From Spirodela intermedia (Eukaryota; Streptophyta; Magnoliopsida; Alismatales; Araceae): a DNA stretch of 64,000 bases. Below, piece by piece: positions 23,002-34,470 of this stretch. Within the stretch, counting starts at the first letter, position 1, and every line of letters begins with the position of its first letter. Location of the stretch: positions 11,774,327-11,838,326 of the forward strand of contig LR746272.1 of assembly GCA_902729315.2 (NCBI GenBank), in the 5' to 3' direction. Both the position numbers and the translations under genes were made by a program. Under the pieces are notes generated by a model. It saw only the letters and a program-made list of their open reading frames with translations. It ran no database searches and was not told the DNA's origin.

Positions 23002-26000
23002 CTAGTCGATCTTGACGGAGGAGTAGATCTTGCGGACGAACCAGAAGCAGGCGTAGAAGCCGATGGTGCCCGTGAGCATGAAGAAGGCGTAGGAGACGAT
23101 GAGCATGTAGCCGAAGTAGAGGACCCCGGAGACGACCTTGGTGATCTCCAGCTTGGTGAAGAAGTAGAAGGCCGAGTAGAGGAACAAGTAGAAGGCGGAG
23201 GAGCCGGCGGTCAGGTAGGCCCTCCACCACCAGTGGTAGTCCTCGCTGCACAGCTGGAAGTAGCACAGCACGATGGTGATCTCCGCGCAGGTGATGATGA
23301 GGATCACGAACACGATGAAGAGGAAGCCGAAGATGTAGTAGAACTGGTTCAGCCAGATGGAGGTCAGGATGAAGAAGAGCTCGATGAAGACGGCGCCGAA
23401 CGGGAGGATGCTGCCGATCAGGATCGAGAAGGCGGGTTGCATGTACCATGCCTGCTCCGGCACCTGCCTGGGGATCTTGTTGGTCTTCACCGGGTCCTCG
23501 ATGGCCGGCTTCTTGTAGCCCAGGTAACTGCCCACGAAGACCAGCGGCACAGAGATGCCGAACCAGAGGAACACGAGCGCGAACATGGTCCCGAAGGGCA
23601 CGGCGCCGGAGGACTGCTCCCCCCAGATGATGGCGTTCAGCACGAAGAACACCGCGAAGGCGATGCCCGGGAACATGAAGGCCGTCTTCAAGGTGTTCTT
23701 CTTCCACTCGCCGCCCTTGAACATCTTGTAGAGGCGAGCCGAGGAGTAGCCGGCGAAGAGGCCCATGAATACCCAGAGAAGGACCATGGCTGTCATCAGG
23801 CCCCCGCGGTTGGACGGGGAGAGGAAGCCCAGGAGGGCGAAGATCATGGTGACGAGGGTCATGGCGAAGAACTGGACGCCGGTGCCCACGTAGACGCACA
23901 GAAGCCCGGAGTTGACGGGGGGCCTGAAGACGTCCCCGTGGACGAGCTTCCAGCCCGTCTCCTCCTGGGCTTCCTCCTGAGTCTCCAGCTGGTTGTAGTT
24001 GGCGATGTCCTTGTATAGAGTTCTCATCATGATCATGGCCACCATCCCGGATAAGAAGAGGACGATCATCAGGGAGTTGATGATGGAGAACCAGTGGATC
24101 TGATCGTCGTTCATGAGGAGATAGGTGTCCCAGCGCGATGCCCACTTGATCTCGCTCGTCTGAGGTGCCAACTCGAGTTAGAGAACGGAGGGGGAGAGGA
24201 TAAGGGTTTTTTAGGGAGTCATAAGTGCAGAGGGGGTACCTCGAAGGTGACGTCGTACGTGAAGACAACCTCTTTTTCTGCGTCCACTTCTTGGCGTGCG
24301 AGACCATTGGGAACGCCCTTGGTGTTTGGGTTGCAGGTCGTCAATTTGGGGTCCTTGTTATCCCACTCCCTGTATTCATGACTAACACTGTTCCAAAGAA
24401 ACAGATGAAAAATAGAGGACGTCAAAAGGAGCATCCAAAACAACAAGCGGTACGCGAAATAGATTGCCAAGAAAAATTTCAAAGCGGGCCGATAGATAAC
24501 AACAGATGCTTTTATCCATTCGTAAAATGATAACATGGCCTGGAGTATTTTCCCGAGAAATCAAAAAGAGAGCACCCAACGAAGACAACCTGAGCAATGC
24601 AAAGAAGAAATCACCAGATCACGTTAATGCACATCAAGAGAACACACAGACGTGACCTACGCCATGAACATTCTCCTTTATGGATCACTGGCTCTTGGAC
24701 AGTCACAGATATAGCATGAGGTTCTGGGTTATTGCATTCAATGATCCCATGCAATGCAGATATTTGCTCTTCCAGAATTCATCTAAGAGTGCATAAAATT
24801 TATTATTAATTTTTAAATATCGAACTCTACCAAGTGCTCTGCCAACATAGAGACTAAATCAATGAGTGCAGTTTTTAGTAGTCATCTTGCTTCCTAAATC
24901 AAATAAATAAGAAACATAGAGACTAATAAAGAAATAAACTCCACCGCATACTTGGGAGTGATGTACACGAGAATATCCCCAAAAAAAAGATTTAATCATC
25001 TGCAAATGAAAGTATAGAACACATGCAGTCTTCATTAGGTTATCTACGCGCAAATACCACAGCAACCAAAACCACTTGAAAACCTTGCCACGTACAAGTG
25101 CGAAAAAGGTGCTGAATACGTGGAACCTCTTTATAAAGAAGCACATAAATAAGAGGGGGACTGCCTACTTCACAGACAAAATGATGAACAGTCAATGCTA
25201 CATGTATCTACGCTTCCCCATAAATTGGGCGAAAATCGAATGCAATCTTTGTTCGTCGTCAGATGAGACGATGGTTGAAGGAAAAGGTAGCCAAAAATAA
25301 ATAATATTGCCATAAATATGAATGGAAAACCGACAGACTACACTGAAAGGAAACGAAGGCTTCAATTAAAGGTGAAATTACCTGAGTGGGAAAACCTCAA
25401 AACCAACAATGCGAGCTGTTCCAGACTCCTGATCTTCATGAAACATGACCTTAAAGCTGAGATGATTATTAATGTAATACTTCTCATCTTTACTCTGCAA
25501 TCACGGAAGAAGTCAGGTTGCTGAAGAATTCCCACTAAAACGTGACGTAAAAATGTAGAAGCGACTTACAGCAGGAGAGCCTTTAAAACCCACACGAAAA
25601 CCATGTTCATAACTTTTCGCATGAATGCCATCTCTCCTCTGCCTTGCAACGGCCACTGGAAGATTATCTAAAATCCTGCACACACGTTAAATACTATCAA
25701 TACCCCAGAAGGAACATCTTCAACTATAAGCATATAGATAGTGGCGGCAACTTCATTAGAACGGATAAAATACACACAAAAAAACACTCTATAATATGGC
25801 ACGATAAGAAAAATGACGTCTTACATATTCACCCTGTATTCCTCATCGATTTTCTCCTTAAAATTCTTTGCAGCTTCAGCATTAAGCTTTACACGACATG
25901 CTACCTTGCACACTTCATTAGATTGCATTTTAAACTGCCACACGAAAAATCTTAGGCAAATGAAGGATTGACAAAGTAAATTGCCTTTAATCATAATGCA

Positions 26001-27293
26001 GATAAGGAGTGATGCCTTACTGTGTAGATTGAATTTTCAATGCGATCTCCACGTAAAACCTCACCCAAATTCTCAGCACTGTTCATGATTTTTGATGGCT
26101 TGCAATAATCCAGAAAATAATAATCGTATGGGAGCTGTGTTTTTGTAGATGAAAGCTTGTTTACTTTCACCAGAAGCTCATCATCCTGCATATTGAGCAA
26201 GAATCACTAAACAAAGCCCATAATTCAAGGGAAACCACTAAACACGCTAAACAGCCAATACATACACATCTCAGCAATAAATCCTCTAAATCTAGCAAAT
26301 GCACCGTCATTGCTAATGGCATATTCTAAAATATTACAAAAGGCTGTTTAATCAAGTTTTCTGTTTGGGAGAAATCCTAAAAAATGAACGCAGCAGCATG
26401 ACGCCAAAAATGGGGCAGAAGAAAACATAGAGAATGGATTTTCTGAATATCACGCAACATTACTTTGCTGGTGGGCTCCTTAACAAGGGAGAATAAACTG
26501 AATACGAAGAACACTAAAAAGAAAAGACAAAAAATCATCCTCATACAGCTGATATAAAATTCCATGAACTTAAAAAAGGCAGCGTTAGAGAAAAAGTAGA
26601 AGAATTGAAACTATGTGACAAGTGAAACTAGAACGTAAATTGAAGTGACTGACTGAACATGCGCAAGATCAGATCCAAAACCGCACATGATGATCTCAAG
26701 GCGCAGTCACTCTCACAATCTCATATCCAAATAAAGGAGTCTACTATTTGACCAAATACAGCCACTTACAAAACATATCGGGACAGATTCGTTTCTCAAG
26801 GAATTTTTCAAAAGTTACGAATATATGGATATCCAGACTACCCTCGAAACGTGCATGAGGTACAGATCCGGTAGATTTACTCCAGACCTGGCAATCAATT
26901 ACCGAGATCCAAATTCGAAGAGCAATATCAAAGGCAATATGACTCTTTTCTGAACTGAATCTTGCATACTGCTTCTAGAAGCTCCAATTTCATATAGATT
27001 AAACAATAGATGACTCTCAAGAAGCGGATACCAAGAAAAATACACGACGTAACGCATATCAAACAGCAGATCTCAACAAGAAAAACGAGAAGAGAAAATG
27101 AAAGGAAATATATGCTCTATTCACTCCGCTCAGATCCAAACCCTAACGACAAAAAAGAGAGAGGAGCAGGAGCAAAACATACCTTGCGAAAATCGCGGGG
27201 AGCGACGCCGGGAAGGTAGAAGGCGACGGCGCAAGGAAAGAGAAGCAAGCACACGAGGAGCGAGACGACGCCGACGCGATCGAGACTTCCCAT
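23002..27293 (-). CDS. TMN7: Transmembrane 9 superfamily protein (TMN7/TMN6-like)
   Basis: A nonaspanin of the Golgi/endosomal system. Seven exons close to 630 residues: 27183-27293, 26021-26185, 25825-25934, 25570-25675, 25382-25494, 24240-24369, 23002-24159. A signal peptide (MGSLDRVGVVSLLVCLLLF, then AVA) starts the protein. The luminal domain follows, with YDYYFLDYC, DNLPVAV and YEHGFRVGFKG. Residue 246 begins the last exon (SEIKWASRWDTYLL), which holds nine membrane segments starting near 266. Family landmarks include GDVFRPP, GYSSARLYKMFKG and VPEQAWYM. The C-terminus ends VKID, fitting the KXD/E COPI-binding Golgi-retention signal described for plant TMNs. It is nearly identical to Arabidopsis TMN7 as I recall it, but TMN6 is close and I cannot separate them firmly. 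The single large GC-rich last exon produces long spurious frames on both strands. A TATA-like CTATAAGA (about 27409-27418, minus strand) lies about 120 bp upstream of the ATG. Confidence 0.95.
24370..25381 (-). other. TM9SF intron 5 (1.0 kb)
   Basis: This AT-rich intron separates the exon ending in FPLR from the exon beginning EWDNKDPK. I see no conserved element, repeat array or second gene in it. Confidence 0.8.
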
Positions 27294-27653
27294 CTCGTCC
27301 CGGCACCGGAGGAACGGGATGGGGAAGAGAAAGAGGAAGAGGGAGAGCAGCTCCGAAGCTTAGAGACTCACGCACGGAGATTTGCGGGAATCGGGGGGAC
27401 GGGGAGTCTTATAGATAGTAGTAACTACCAGAACGATGCGGATCCTATTTGGATCGTCAACGGATCCGTTGGGCAATAATACCCATTTACGACATATATT
27501 TTGATCCGTTATTTTCATCATCTTCCTAATTCTTCACTCAGCGAGTCAAACGCGACTTGAGAATCGTCTTCTCCCGAGCAGTCTTCCCGCCGCTGCTGCT
27601 CGAACTTCATTGCTGGTGAGGGCTCGAGCAAAGAAGGAACCAGAGGAAGAGGG
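27294..27653. promoter_or_regulatory. Divergent promoter shared by the TM9SF and BPG2-like genes
   Basis: Only 360 bp separate the two start codons, which point away from each other. The minus-strand side has a TATA-like CTATAAGA at about 27409-27418. The middle contains repeated GGATCCG/CGGATCC-type words (27438-27470). The plus-strand side has no obvious TATA box within 100 bp of the BPG2-like ATG. The arrangement implies a bidirectional core promoter. Confidence 0.6.
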
Positions 27654-30600
27654 ATGATGAAGGCGGGTCGAAGGTTCTCCTCTTTCTTGAATATGGTGAG
27701 GCCCTTGCTGCTGCGCCGCGTCGCTGCTCCGCCGTTCAAATATGCACTCTCTCGTGGTCATGAACCCTTTGAAAACCCCGTTGAGTTCCATCCCCTTCTC
27801 GTTGCTCTTAGTAGGTCCTTCTCTTCCCCATCCAAACCTACATCGCCTCCTCTGCCTCCTCTTGCCCTTCTTCGCGGAGGATGCTACGACGAGACTTCGC
27901 ATGATCTTCCCCTCCTCCCACTTTGCCCCGGTTGCGGCGTCCACATGCAGGACTCTGATCCCGATCTGCCCGGATTCTTCTCCAATCCTTCCCTGAAATC
28001 CTCCGACTACCATGCTTCCGTACGGCGAATCTCGGTGGCGGTGGACGAGCCCCAAATCTCCTACTCCCTCAAGAGTGGACGGTTGTATGACGAGGCGGAC
28101 AAGGAACGGCAGGATTCGTTCGAGAACAGCCGCGACTCTACGCCTGTGGTGTGCGCCCGCTGCCACTCCCTCCGCCACTACGGCCGGGTGAAGAACGCCG
28201 CTGCGGAGAACCTCCTCCCCGACTTCGATTTCGATCGCATGGTGGGGCCAAAGCTCGTCTCTGCTGCCGGCAGCCGGTCGATCATCCTGATGGTCGTTGA
28301 TGCCGTGGACTTCGATGGATCGTTCCCGCGTAAGGTAGCGAAGCTAATTTCGGCTTCGATTGAGGAAAATGCTTCGGCGTGGAAAGAGGGGAAGCCTGGG
28401 AATGTGCCCCGAGTTCTGCTGGTTGTGACCAAGATCGACCTGCTTCCTGCGTCCTTGTCGCCTACGGGTTTGGAGTACTGGGTCCGGCAGCGGGCTCATG
28501 CCGGTGGAGCAAACAAGATCACCGGAGTCCATCTGGTTAGCTCTTTCAAAGACTGGGGAATCAAGAATCTTGTGGACCATGTGAGACAGTTGGTCGGATC
28601 GAGGGGGAACGTGTGGGCTGTTGGAGCGCAGAATGCAGGGAAGTCGACTTTGATAAATGCTATTGGGAGGTGCGCTGGGGGGAAGGTGAGCCATTTGACA
28701 GAAGCTCCGGTTCCTGGAACTACCCTAGGGATTGTTAGAGTGGAGGGAATTCTGTCTGGGCAGGCGAAGCTGTTTGACACCCCAGGAATTCTGCATCCTT
28801 ACCAGATATCAATGAGGTTGATGGCAGAGGAACAAAAGCTGTTGCATATAAGCAAAGAATTAAGACCGAGGACCTACAGGATCAAGGTTAGTATCTGAAG
28901 TTGGGAACCTGGCTTCTGCTTGTTGCTGAAAACTTGAGACCGTTTGGTTTAATTCTCCATCCATTATCCATACTTCTTATGATTGTGATGATCTACTTTA
29001 TGTTATGTTAGGATTCGTAGGTATCCCTTTGCTAATTAGCCAATAGTGGTCATACACACATAGTCGAAATGCTAATGACCTGGTTGAAAAAAATCCAGTG
29101 AAGTTCGGATCCCTGGGTTATTGTGAGTATGGAAAAATTCTAAAGGTATTCCTCTCCTTCCTAATTGTTGGATGTTTAAGGCGGCCTTTTATGGTGGATG
29201 CTAGAATACAATAGATTAATTGTAGTCACTTGCATGCTCCCCTACTTCAGGAAAGTGGTATACTTACGATGATATTTCTGAGTGATTTTCAGTATTTTGT
29301 ATAACGTGGTTGGTAATTTTCATTTAGAACCGAATTTAGCCATGCTAGGGGCGTACCAGAGATGGAAATGACCCCTTTTCCTGATTTCCATTCACATGTG
29401 TTTGGGAGCAGCGGCAGGGAGCTTGTACACAACACTCTCTAGCTCCCTCATGCTCGACTCTGACTCTGCCTTTAATGCTGTCCTAATTTCCACATCACCT
29501 GTACCATTAGCAATGGCCACCTCTCCTACGCTGAGACTGTGCTTCCTGGTGCCCTAGAAACCATGGGATACAGCATCCCAAAGTTCTACTTCGCTAGCAA
29601 GACCACCACTCGTCAGAATAGTGTCACTTATGTGTTAAACAACCTTCTCAGGATCTGCCTTCACTCCTAAAGCATCTTCCCCTTCTTGGGTAGGTGTACC
29701 AGCCAATACCAGCCTAACTCGCCTGAAGCCAAAAGGATTCGATCAAGTCTCTGTGCACTACTCACAATGCTTGTCCCTTGTAATGGATCCTCGCGAGTCC
29801 CTTGAGTCAGTTTTGGCAGGTGGTCTTCCCTTATCTTCCCTAACTGATCGAATAAATCAATCGATGAGCTAGCGGCCAAAACATGGGCATTCTTTCTCGC
29901 AGTTTATCATAGTGTTCGGAAGTTTCCTTGAAATCACTGAATTGGGTCAAATGTCATCTCATAGTATGAAACATTTTTACACTTTTGAGTGATATGGTAC
30001 GTGGTTATGTAAGGAGACAATTAGGGCACTGACTAGAATACCAGATACTCTAATTCCCCAGAACCTCCTTTCCTCGTTCACTGAGCTACATGCTGTGGGA
30101 TGCGTTTCTGAAGGTTGTGAAAAAGAGCTAATCAATTTTAGTGCTTTTTTGTAATTTTTTTATTGTTATTCAGTTTTCACCGACTGGTTCAGATACAGAA
30201 TAGTCGGTAAAGTCTGAAAGAGTCATCAAATTGTTGCTTCTTTTTTTATGAAAAGGCAACGTTAGCCATAGATTCAGTAGGGGTCTAGATTTAAAGTGGC
30301 TTTTGAAGGGATCCAGATTCAGTAATCTGCATACAATCATGAAAAAGGCTGGGAGAGCAACCGATCCCTCAGAACAAAAATTAAAAAGGGGGGGCATATG
30401 ACTCTTTGCCGTTTCAGTCTATTTTCTGCTTTAAATGGAGATTAAAGAAATGATTAGATGTACGAGCAGGAGATAGCTCCTTTAGAAGCTATTGGCGTGA
30501 TGAAAGCATCGCATAAAATTGGGGTAAAGCCTGTTTAAACCTGTCTGGATGTCAGATTCGGCTATGCATGATATGAGATACGATATTCTAAGCCTGTTAA

Positions 30601-31399
30601 GTGTTCTATGCTGAAACCATTAGGGTTTTGTCAGTCTTTCTGATTAAGATTTTTACTTCTTATATTTTCTTAATTGAACATGAAATTTGGAATATATATT
30701 TCCTTATCTTCATAAACTTGTAGTTTCTTCTGATTTGTGCACATTCATGCGATGACAGGCTGGTCATTCAGTTCATATTGCTGGACTAATGAGGTTGGAC
30801 GTGGAGGAAATATCAGTAGATACCATTTACGTTACGGTATGGGCATCGCCCCTTCTTCCTCTCCATATGGGAAAGATGGACAGTGCGTGCTCAATGTTAG
30901 AAAAACATTTTGGACGCCAATTACAGGTGCAGTGATGATAAATATATATTTCCGTCAATTACAAGTATCCACCTGCATTAATTTCTCCGAACTACTGTTC
31001 ATTTTATCATCAATGCAGCCACCCATTGGCGAAGATCGCGTTGGTCATCTTGGGAAATGGGCGAGAAGGGAATTCCGCGTCAGTGGTAACAGTTGGGATG
31101 TGAGTTCTGTTGATATAGCTGCTGCTGGTCTTGGCTGGTTTGCCATTGGACTGAAGGGGGAGGCTGTTCTGGGTGCATGGACTTACGAAGGAGTGGACGT
31201 GGTACTGAGGAGTTCACTGATCCCTGCTAGAGCCAAAATATTTGAAGTCACTGGTTTCACAGTTTCAAAAATCGTCTCAGAAGCCGATAGCGCAGCAGAC
31301 AAGCTAAAACGCAAGAGAAAGGGGAAGAAACTGGCTGATATCAGTGTCAACAGCAACGCTGAGTCCTTAATGACCACCAATGCAGGTGACAGATCATGA
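27654..31399 (+). CDS. BPG2-like circularly permuted GTPase (YqeH family)
   Basis: Three exons (27654-28886, 30759-30926, 31019-31399) close to 593 residues. The N-terminal extension is Arg/Ser-rich, fitting organelle import. Two CxxC pairs, CPGC (91-94) and CARC (167-170, CARCHSLRHYG), form the zinc-binding head. The GTPase motifs appear in permuted order: G4 TKID (259-262), G5-like VSS, G1 GAQNAGKST (324-332), G2 PVPGTTLG, G3 DTPG (375-378). Family members assist organelle ribosome maturation; BPG2 acts in chloroplast rRNA processing. The long acidic insert of Arabidopsis BPG2 is missing, and length and layout fit the shorter paralogue (At4g10620 type) better, so no symbol is given. The C-terminal tail is Lys/Arg-rich (KLKRKRKGKK). 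The first of two adjacent ATGs is used. Localisation to plastid or mitochondrion is undecided. Confidence 0.93.
28887..30758 (+). other. Intron 1 of BPG2-like gene (1.9 kb)
   Basis: Boundaries are GTTAGT and GACAG. Segment 29330-29900 is less AT-rich than its surroundings and could be an old insertion, but I recognise no retroelement or transposase protein, terminal repeats or target-site duplication. Nothing else is evident. Confidence 0.7.
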
Positions 31400-32186
31400 A
31401 ACCGACAAGCCCTTGACCAGCTACTCGCACTCTCAGCCAAAATTCTTTATTCGTGAAAGTGAGGAACACTGAACAGAAACCAACAGGATTACGCTGCTAG
31501 CAATGAAAGTCTTGCCCCCACAGAGTTGTCCTCACAGGGCTGCCATGGGATTGTAGAGATATTCATCCATGGTATGAGAGCTTCGGCGAATGCAACGAAT
31601 GTAATAGTCTCTGGACGTCAGAAATCCTACCGCTGTTTCCAATTTTTCTCCGAATTCTACCATTGGAGACGTGTAAAAGATTGATAAAATGCAGCACAGG
31701 GAAAGCCTTCCATAGAAAAAGCATGGTGCGGAGAAAGATCAAAAGTCTGTACTGTACTAGATTCTTAATCTAAGGATGTTTTTTTATCTTAGCAATGGTT
31801 CTCCAACCCAAATGCAAGGTTTTAGATGACCTGGTATGCCAATTGAGTGATGCTGTTTTGTTCGAGATCATCATACTCTTGTTAATTAATTTATGTATTA
31901 ATGTTCTTTTGGCATACCAGGGCATCTCATGTGCTATTCATTTTCTCTGATCACATGAGATGGTCTCCAAGAAAAGGCAGAGAGGTGTCACCTGTAAAAA
32001 GTCAGCGGGAATGGAGCAGCATCTCCTGGGCCACTGTGATGAGGGATGGAACCCACCTTGGTCATACAACTTGAAGGCACAAAGAAAACTGAAATCATCC
32101 ATTGGACAGGGCATCACTGAAGCTTGTTCTGGAAATGATTATTACCTTCCCCCACCCAAAAAAAAAGAAAAAAAAAAAGCTCATCT
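31400..32186. other. Convergent 3' spacer between BPG2-like and KO genes
   Basis: This 787-bp spacer holds the 3' ends of the BPG2-like gene (+) and KO (-). It contains the two overlapping hairpins described separately (31824-31962) and an A-rich tract (about 32157-32179). No open frame has recognisable protein similarity. Confidence 0.6.
31824..31962. other. Two overlapping inverted repeats (possible foldback RNA)
   Basis: Arm AGATGACCTGGTATGCCAA (31824-31842) pairs with 31909-31927 at 18 of 19 positions across a 66-nt loop. The right arm overlaps a second perfect 11-bp inverted repeat, CATCTCATGTG (31923-31933) with CACATGAGATG (31952-31962). Pairing does not extend clearly beyond the 19 bp. 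It may be a small foldback element, a structured 3' UTR or a young microRNA-like hairpin. None of these is proven. Confidence 0.4.
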
Positions 32187-32811
32187 TCAAGCGACCAAAC
32201 ACCTTGGTGTTATGTACGCCTGCAGTGGTTGGAGCTTCACACCGGTAAGCTGAACTGTGTCTGTGTCGCCCTCCTGGCCTTCTTTCAGTCTCCACTGGAA
32301 CTCCTGTATGAATCTACCGACGGCCGCGCAGGTGATCAGCATCGCCTGTAGAGATCCAGCGCAGGCCCTCTTCCCACCTCCGAATGACATTGTCCTCCGC
32401 AGATCTATGGATTTGGACCCTTCGTCTAAGAATCTGCTAGGGTTCCACTTTTCGGGCATCTCCCATTCCCTCCCATCCATGTTGCAGGCGTAGAGATTGA
32501 TGGCGATCTGCAGGAAATTTTCAAGCTTCTGGGTGAAAATCTGAGAGAGTGGGTCTAATATGGAAAGAAAAGATTATTCTTGCCTCTGTTCCAGAGAGAA
32601 TGTGGTAGCCCCCCAGCTGCGTATCTTCATGGACATATCTGAGGGGGATGATGGGAACAGGGGAGTGCCCTCTGAGAGTCTCATGGAAGACAGCGCTCAG
32701 ATAGGGCAATTGGGGGAGATGCTCCTCTGAGAGCTTCTCCGACCCGCAGACCTCTTTGATCTCCTCGTAGAGCCTCTCCTGAACCAACCAGCCGAATTCA
32801 ATTAATTTCTC

Positions 32812-32879
<68 letters not shown>

Positions 32880-34470
32880 AGACGAAAATCCTAAATTTTT
32901 TTGTATGAGGGTGGGTTTGACCTGAATCTCCTCGTTCTTGGCGAGCTCATACATGGCCCACTCTGTCGTCACCATAGTCGTGTCCGAGGCCTCGATTATC
33001 ACCTCCCAGACCAAAGAAGTGAGCTGCTCTTCACTAAGAGCGTCACCTTCAGACAATAAGAAGTCTAGGTAACAGTCGATCGGCTGGACAATCATAGCAG
33101 AGCTTCGTCAGGTTCAGAGACTGGAAGAGGCAGAGATGGGAGCTAGAAAGAACATGACCTCCCCAGAAGCAATCCTTCTCCTTTGCTCGTTTATCAGAGC
33201 TCTGGTGACCGCCATCTTGCGCTCCAGTACTTGGGTGATTCTCTTCTCCAGGCCATTATTAGGCACCCATCTCAAGTAAGGGAAGAAGTCCCTCCAGTCT
33301 ACGTCGATCGCGCCCATCATCGGATCAACCACCAGTATGTTGAACATCTCCCTCTTGGAGATCTCCGATCCGAGTTCTTCCACAAAAATGGACTCCAAGC
33401 TCCTCCCCACAGCCTGCGACCACAGAAAATCCAGGCAAATAGCACCATGATTTCTCTTTTCATCATGTGAGGCGAATCTGCAGGGAGAAGGAACCCACTT
33501 CTTTCAAAGCCAGGCTGAAGAGCTCCATCTGGAACCCTGGTCTGAGGTTGACAGCCCGAAGGGGCTCGTCCTTGATCTGGGCACGGAGATATCCTAAGAC
33601 ATTCTCTATCAGCGTGTCCCTGAGGCCGCGGTGCCGCATCTGTTTTCACAAGTTGTGAAGAAGGACAGGTAGGGCGGAGGATCACTTCTGGGCATGAGGA
33701 TATGGCGGAAAGGTGGTGGAGACTGATTACCTGAGCATTTGAGCCTAAAACGCTTGAAAGGATAAAGCGCTTCACCATCCTGTGGAAGTCGCCGTAGTCG
33801 CTTGTGGCGACCATTGCCTTGTTAGATGTAAGCAGGGTCAGCGCCTTAGAGAGCTTCCTTGTGGAGATGGATGAAAACCTGGTCACCAAAGCCTGAGCAA
33901 GGGCAAGGAGGACACTGTCGTCAACTCTGTCTCTGTCTGCTCTGCGGAAGTGTTGCCGGGGGGGAGTTTACCTCTTTTGCGAGCGCCGTGGAGTTGAGGA
34001 CCACCACGGAGGAGGCTCCAGTCCGGATGGAGTAGATGGGCCCGTAAGTCTCCGCCCATCTGGCGAACGTCTGATGGGGCTTCTTCTCCTTCAACTGGTG
34101 CAGGTTCCCGATCAATGGCAGCCCCGGAACGGCTGCGGGATCAAAACAAAAGTGAATCACTCAGTGACGTAGGAGGGAGAGTGAAGACATTGCTATCTGT
34201 GGTTCCAGAGGGGCAGAGCGAGCAGGATAAAGGAGAAGAAGAAGAAGAAGAGATGGAACACAAAATCATGAGAAAGAAAGAGAGAAAAGAAGCCAAGTGC
34301 CGATGGAAACGTTGGCCTAGCATTCTGCCTCTACCAGGAGGAAGGTTGGAGATCCTCTTCGCGCTAACCAGGGGGAGCCATTTCCAGAGGAGGAGGAGCA
34401 GAGCGGCGAGGAAGAAAAGAGCGGTGGTGGCGGCGAAAGCCATGGGGGAGGAACCCTGTGGAGGATCCAT
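32187..34470 (-). CDS. KO: ent-kaurene oxidase, cytochrome P450 CYP701A type
   Basis: It catalyses the three-step oxidation of ent-kaurene to ent-kaurenoic acid in gibberellin synthesis, at the plastid envelope/ER. Eight exons close to 510 residues (Arabidopsis KO has 509): 34335-34470, 33972-34132, 33731-33892, 33499-33639, 33159-33413, 32922-33083, 32584-32778, 32187-32507. A hydrophobic anchor (about 10-35) precedes the [14 protein letters not shown] hinge. KO-specific stretches follow, such as [30 protein letters not shown] and [16 protein letters not shown]. The I-helix is EASDTT (316-321), the ExxR motif is ETLR (372-375), and the haem loop is [10 protein letters not shown] with Cys453. 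Intron 7 has a GC donor and intron 6 holds a 61-bp GA tract. No lesion was seen. Residues after ETLR read GHSP where KYSP is usual. Confidence 0.95.
32508..32583 (-). other. KO intron 7 with GC-AG boundaries
   Basis: Reading on the minus strand, exon 7 ends ACAGAG and the 76-bp intron starts GCAAGA and ends CTGCAG. No GT is available nearby, and this junction restores the conserved GTE|IAIN family sequence in phase 0. Confidence 0.85.
32816..32876. repeat. (GA)30 microsatellite in KO intron 6
   Basis: Sixty-one bases of uninterrupted GA (CT on the coding strand) occupy nearly half of the 143-bp intron 6. On the coding strand it lies about 40 bp upstream of the acceptor. Confidence 0.97.
34133..34334 (-). 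other. KO intron 1 with GAA-rich tract
   Basis: This 202-bp intron separates the membrane-anchor exon from the VPGLPLIGN exon. It carries a short GAAGAAGAAGAAGAAG run (about 34235-34251, plus-strand reading). Splicing here joins CCT CCT G with CC GTT CCG and gives the PPAVPG hinge. Confidence 0.85.

Noticed and set aside
22984-24018. 344-codon plus-strand open frame
   Set aside because: It is antisense to the TM9SF membrane exon and extremely Glu/Asp/His-rich, a known artefact of high third-position GC.
22841-24307. 488-codon open frame on the minus strand
   Set aside because: It is a different frame of the same GC-rich TM9SF exon, with Arg/Leu/His-rich composition. The true frame (23002-24159) gives conserved nonaspanin sequence.
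29330-29900. Possible retroelement fragment in the BPG2-like intron
   Set aside because: The composition differs, but no reverse transcriptase, integrase or gag motif, LTR or target duplication could be seen.
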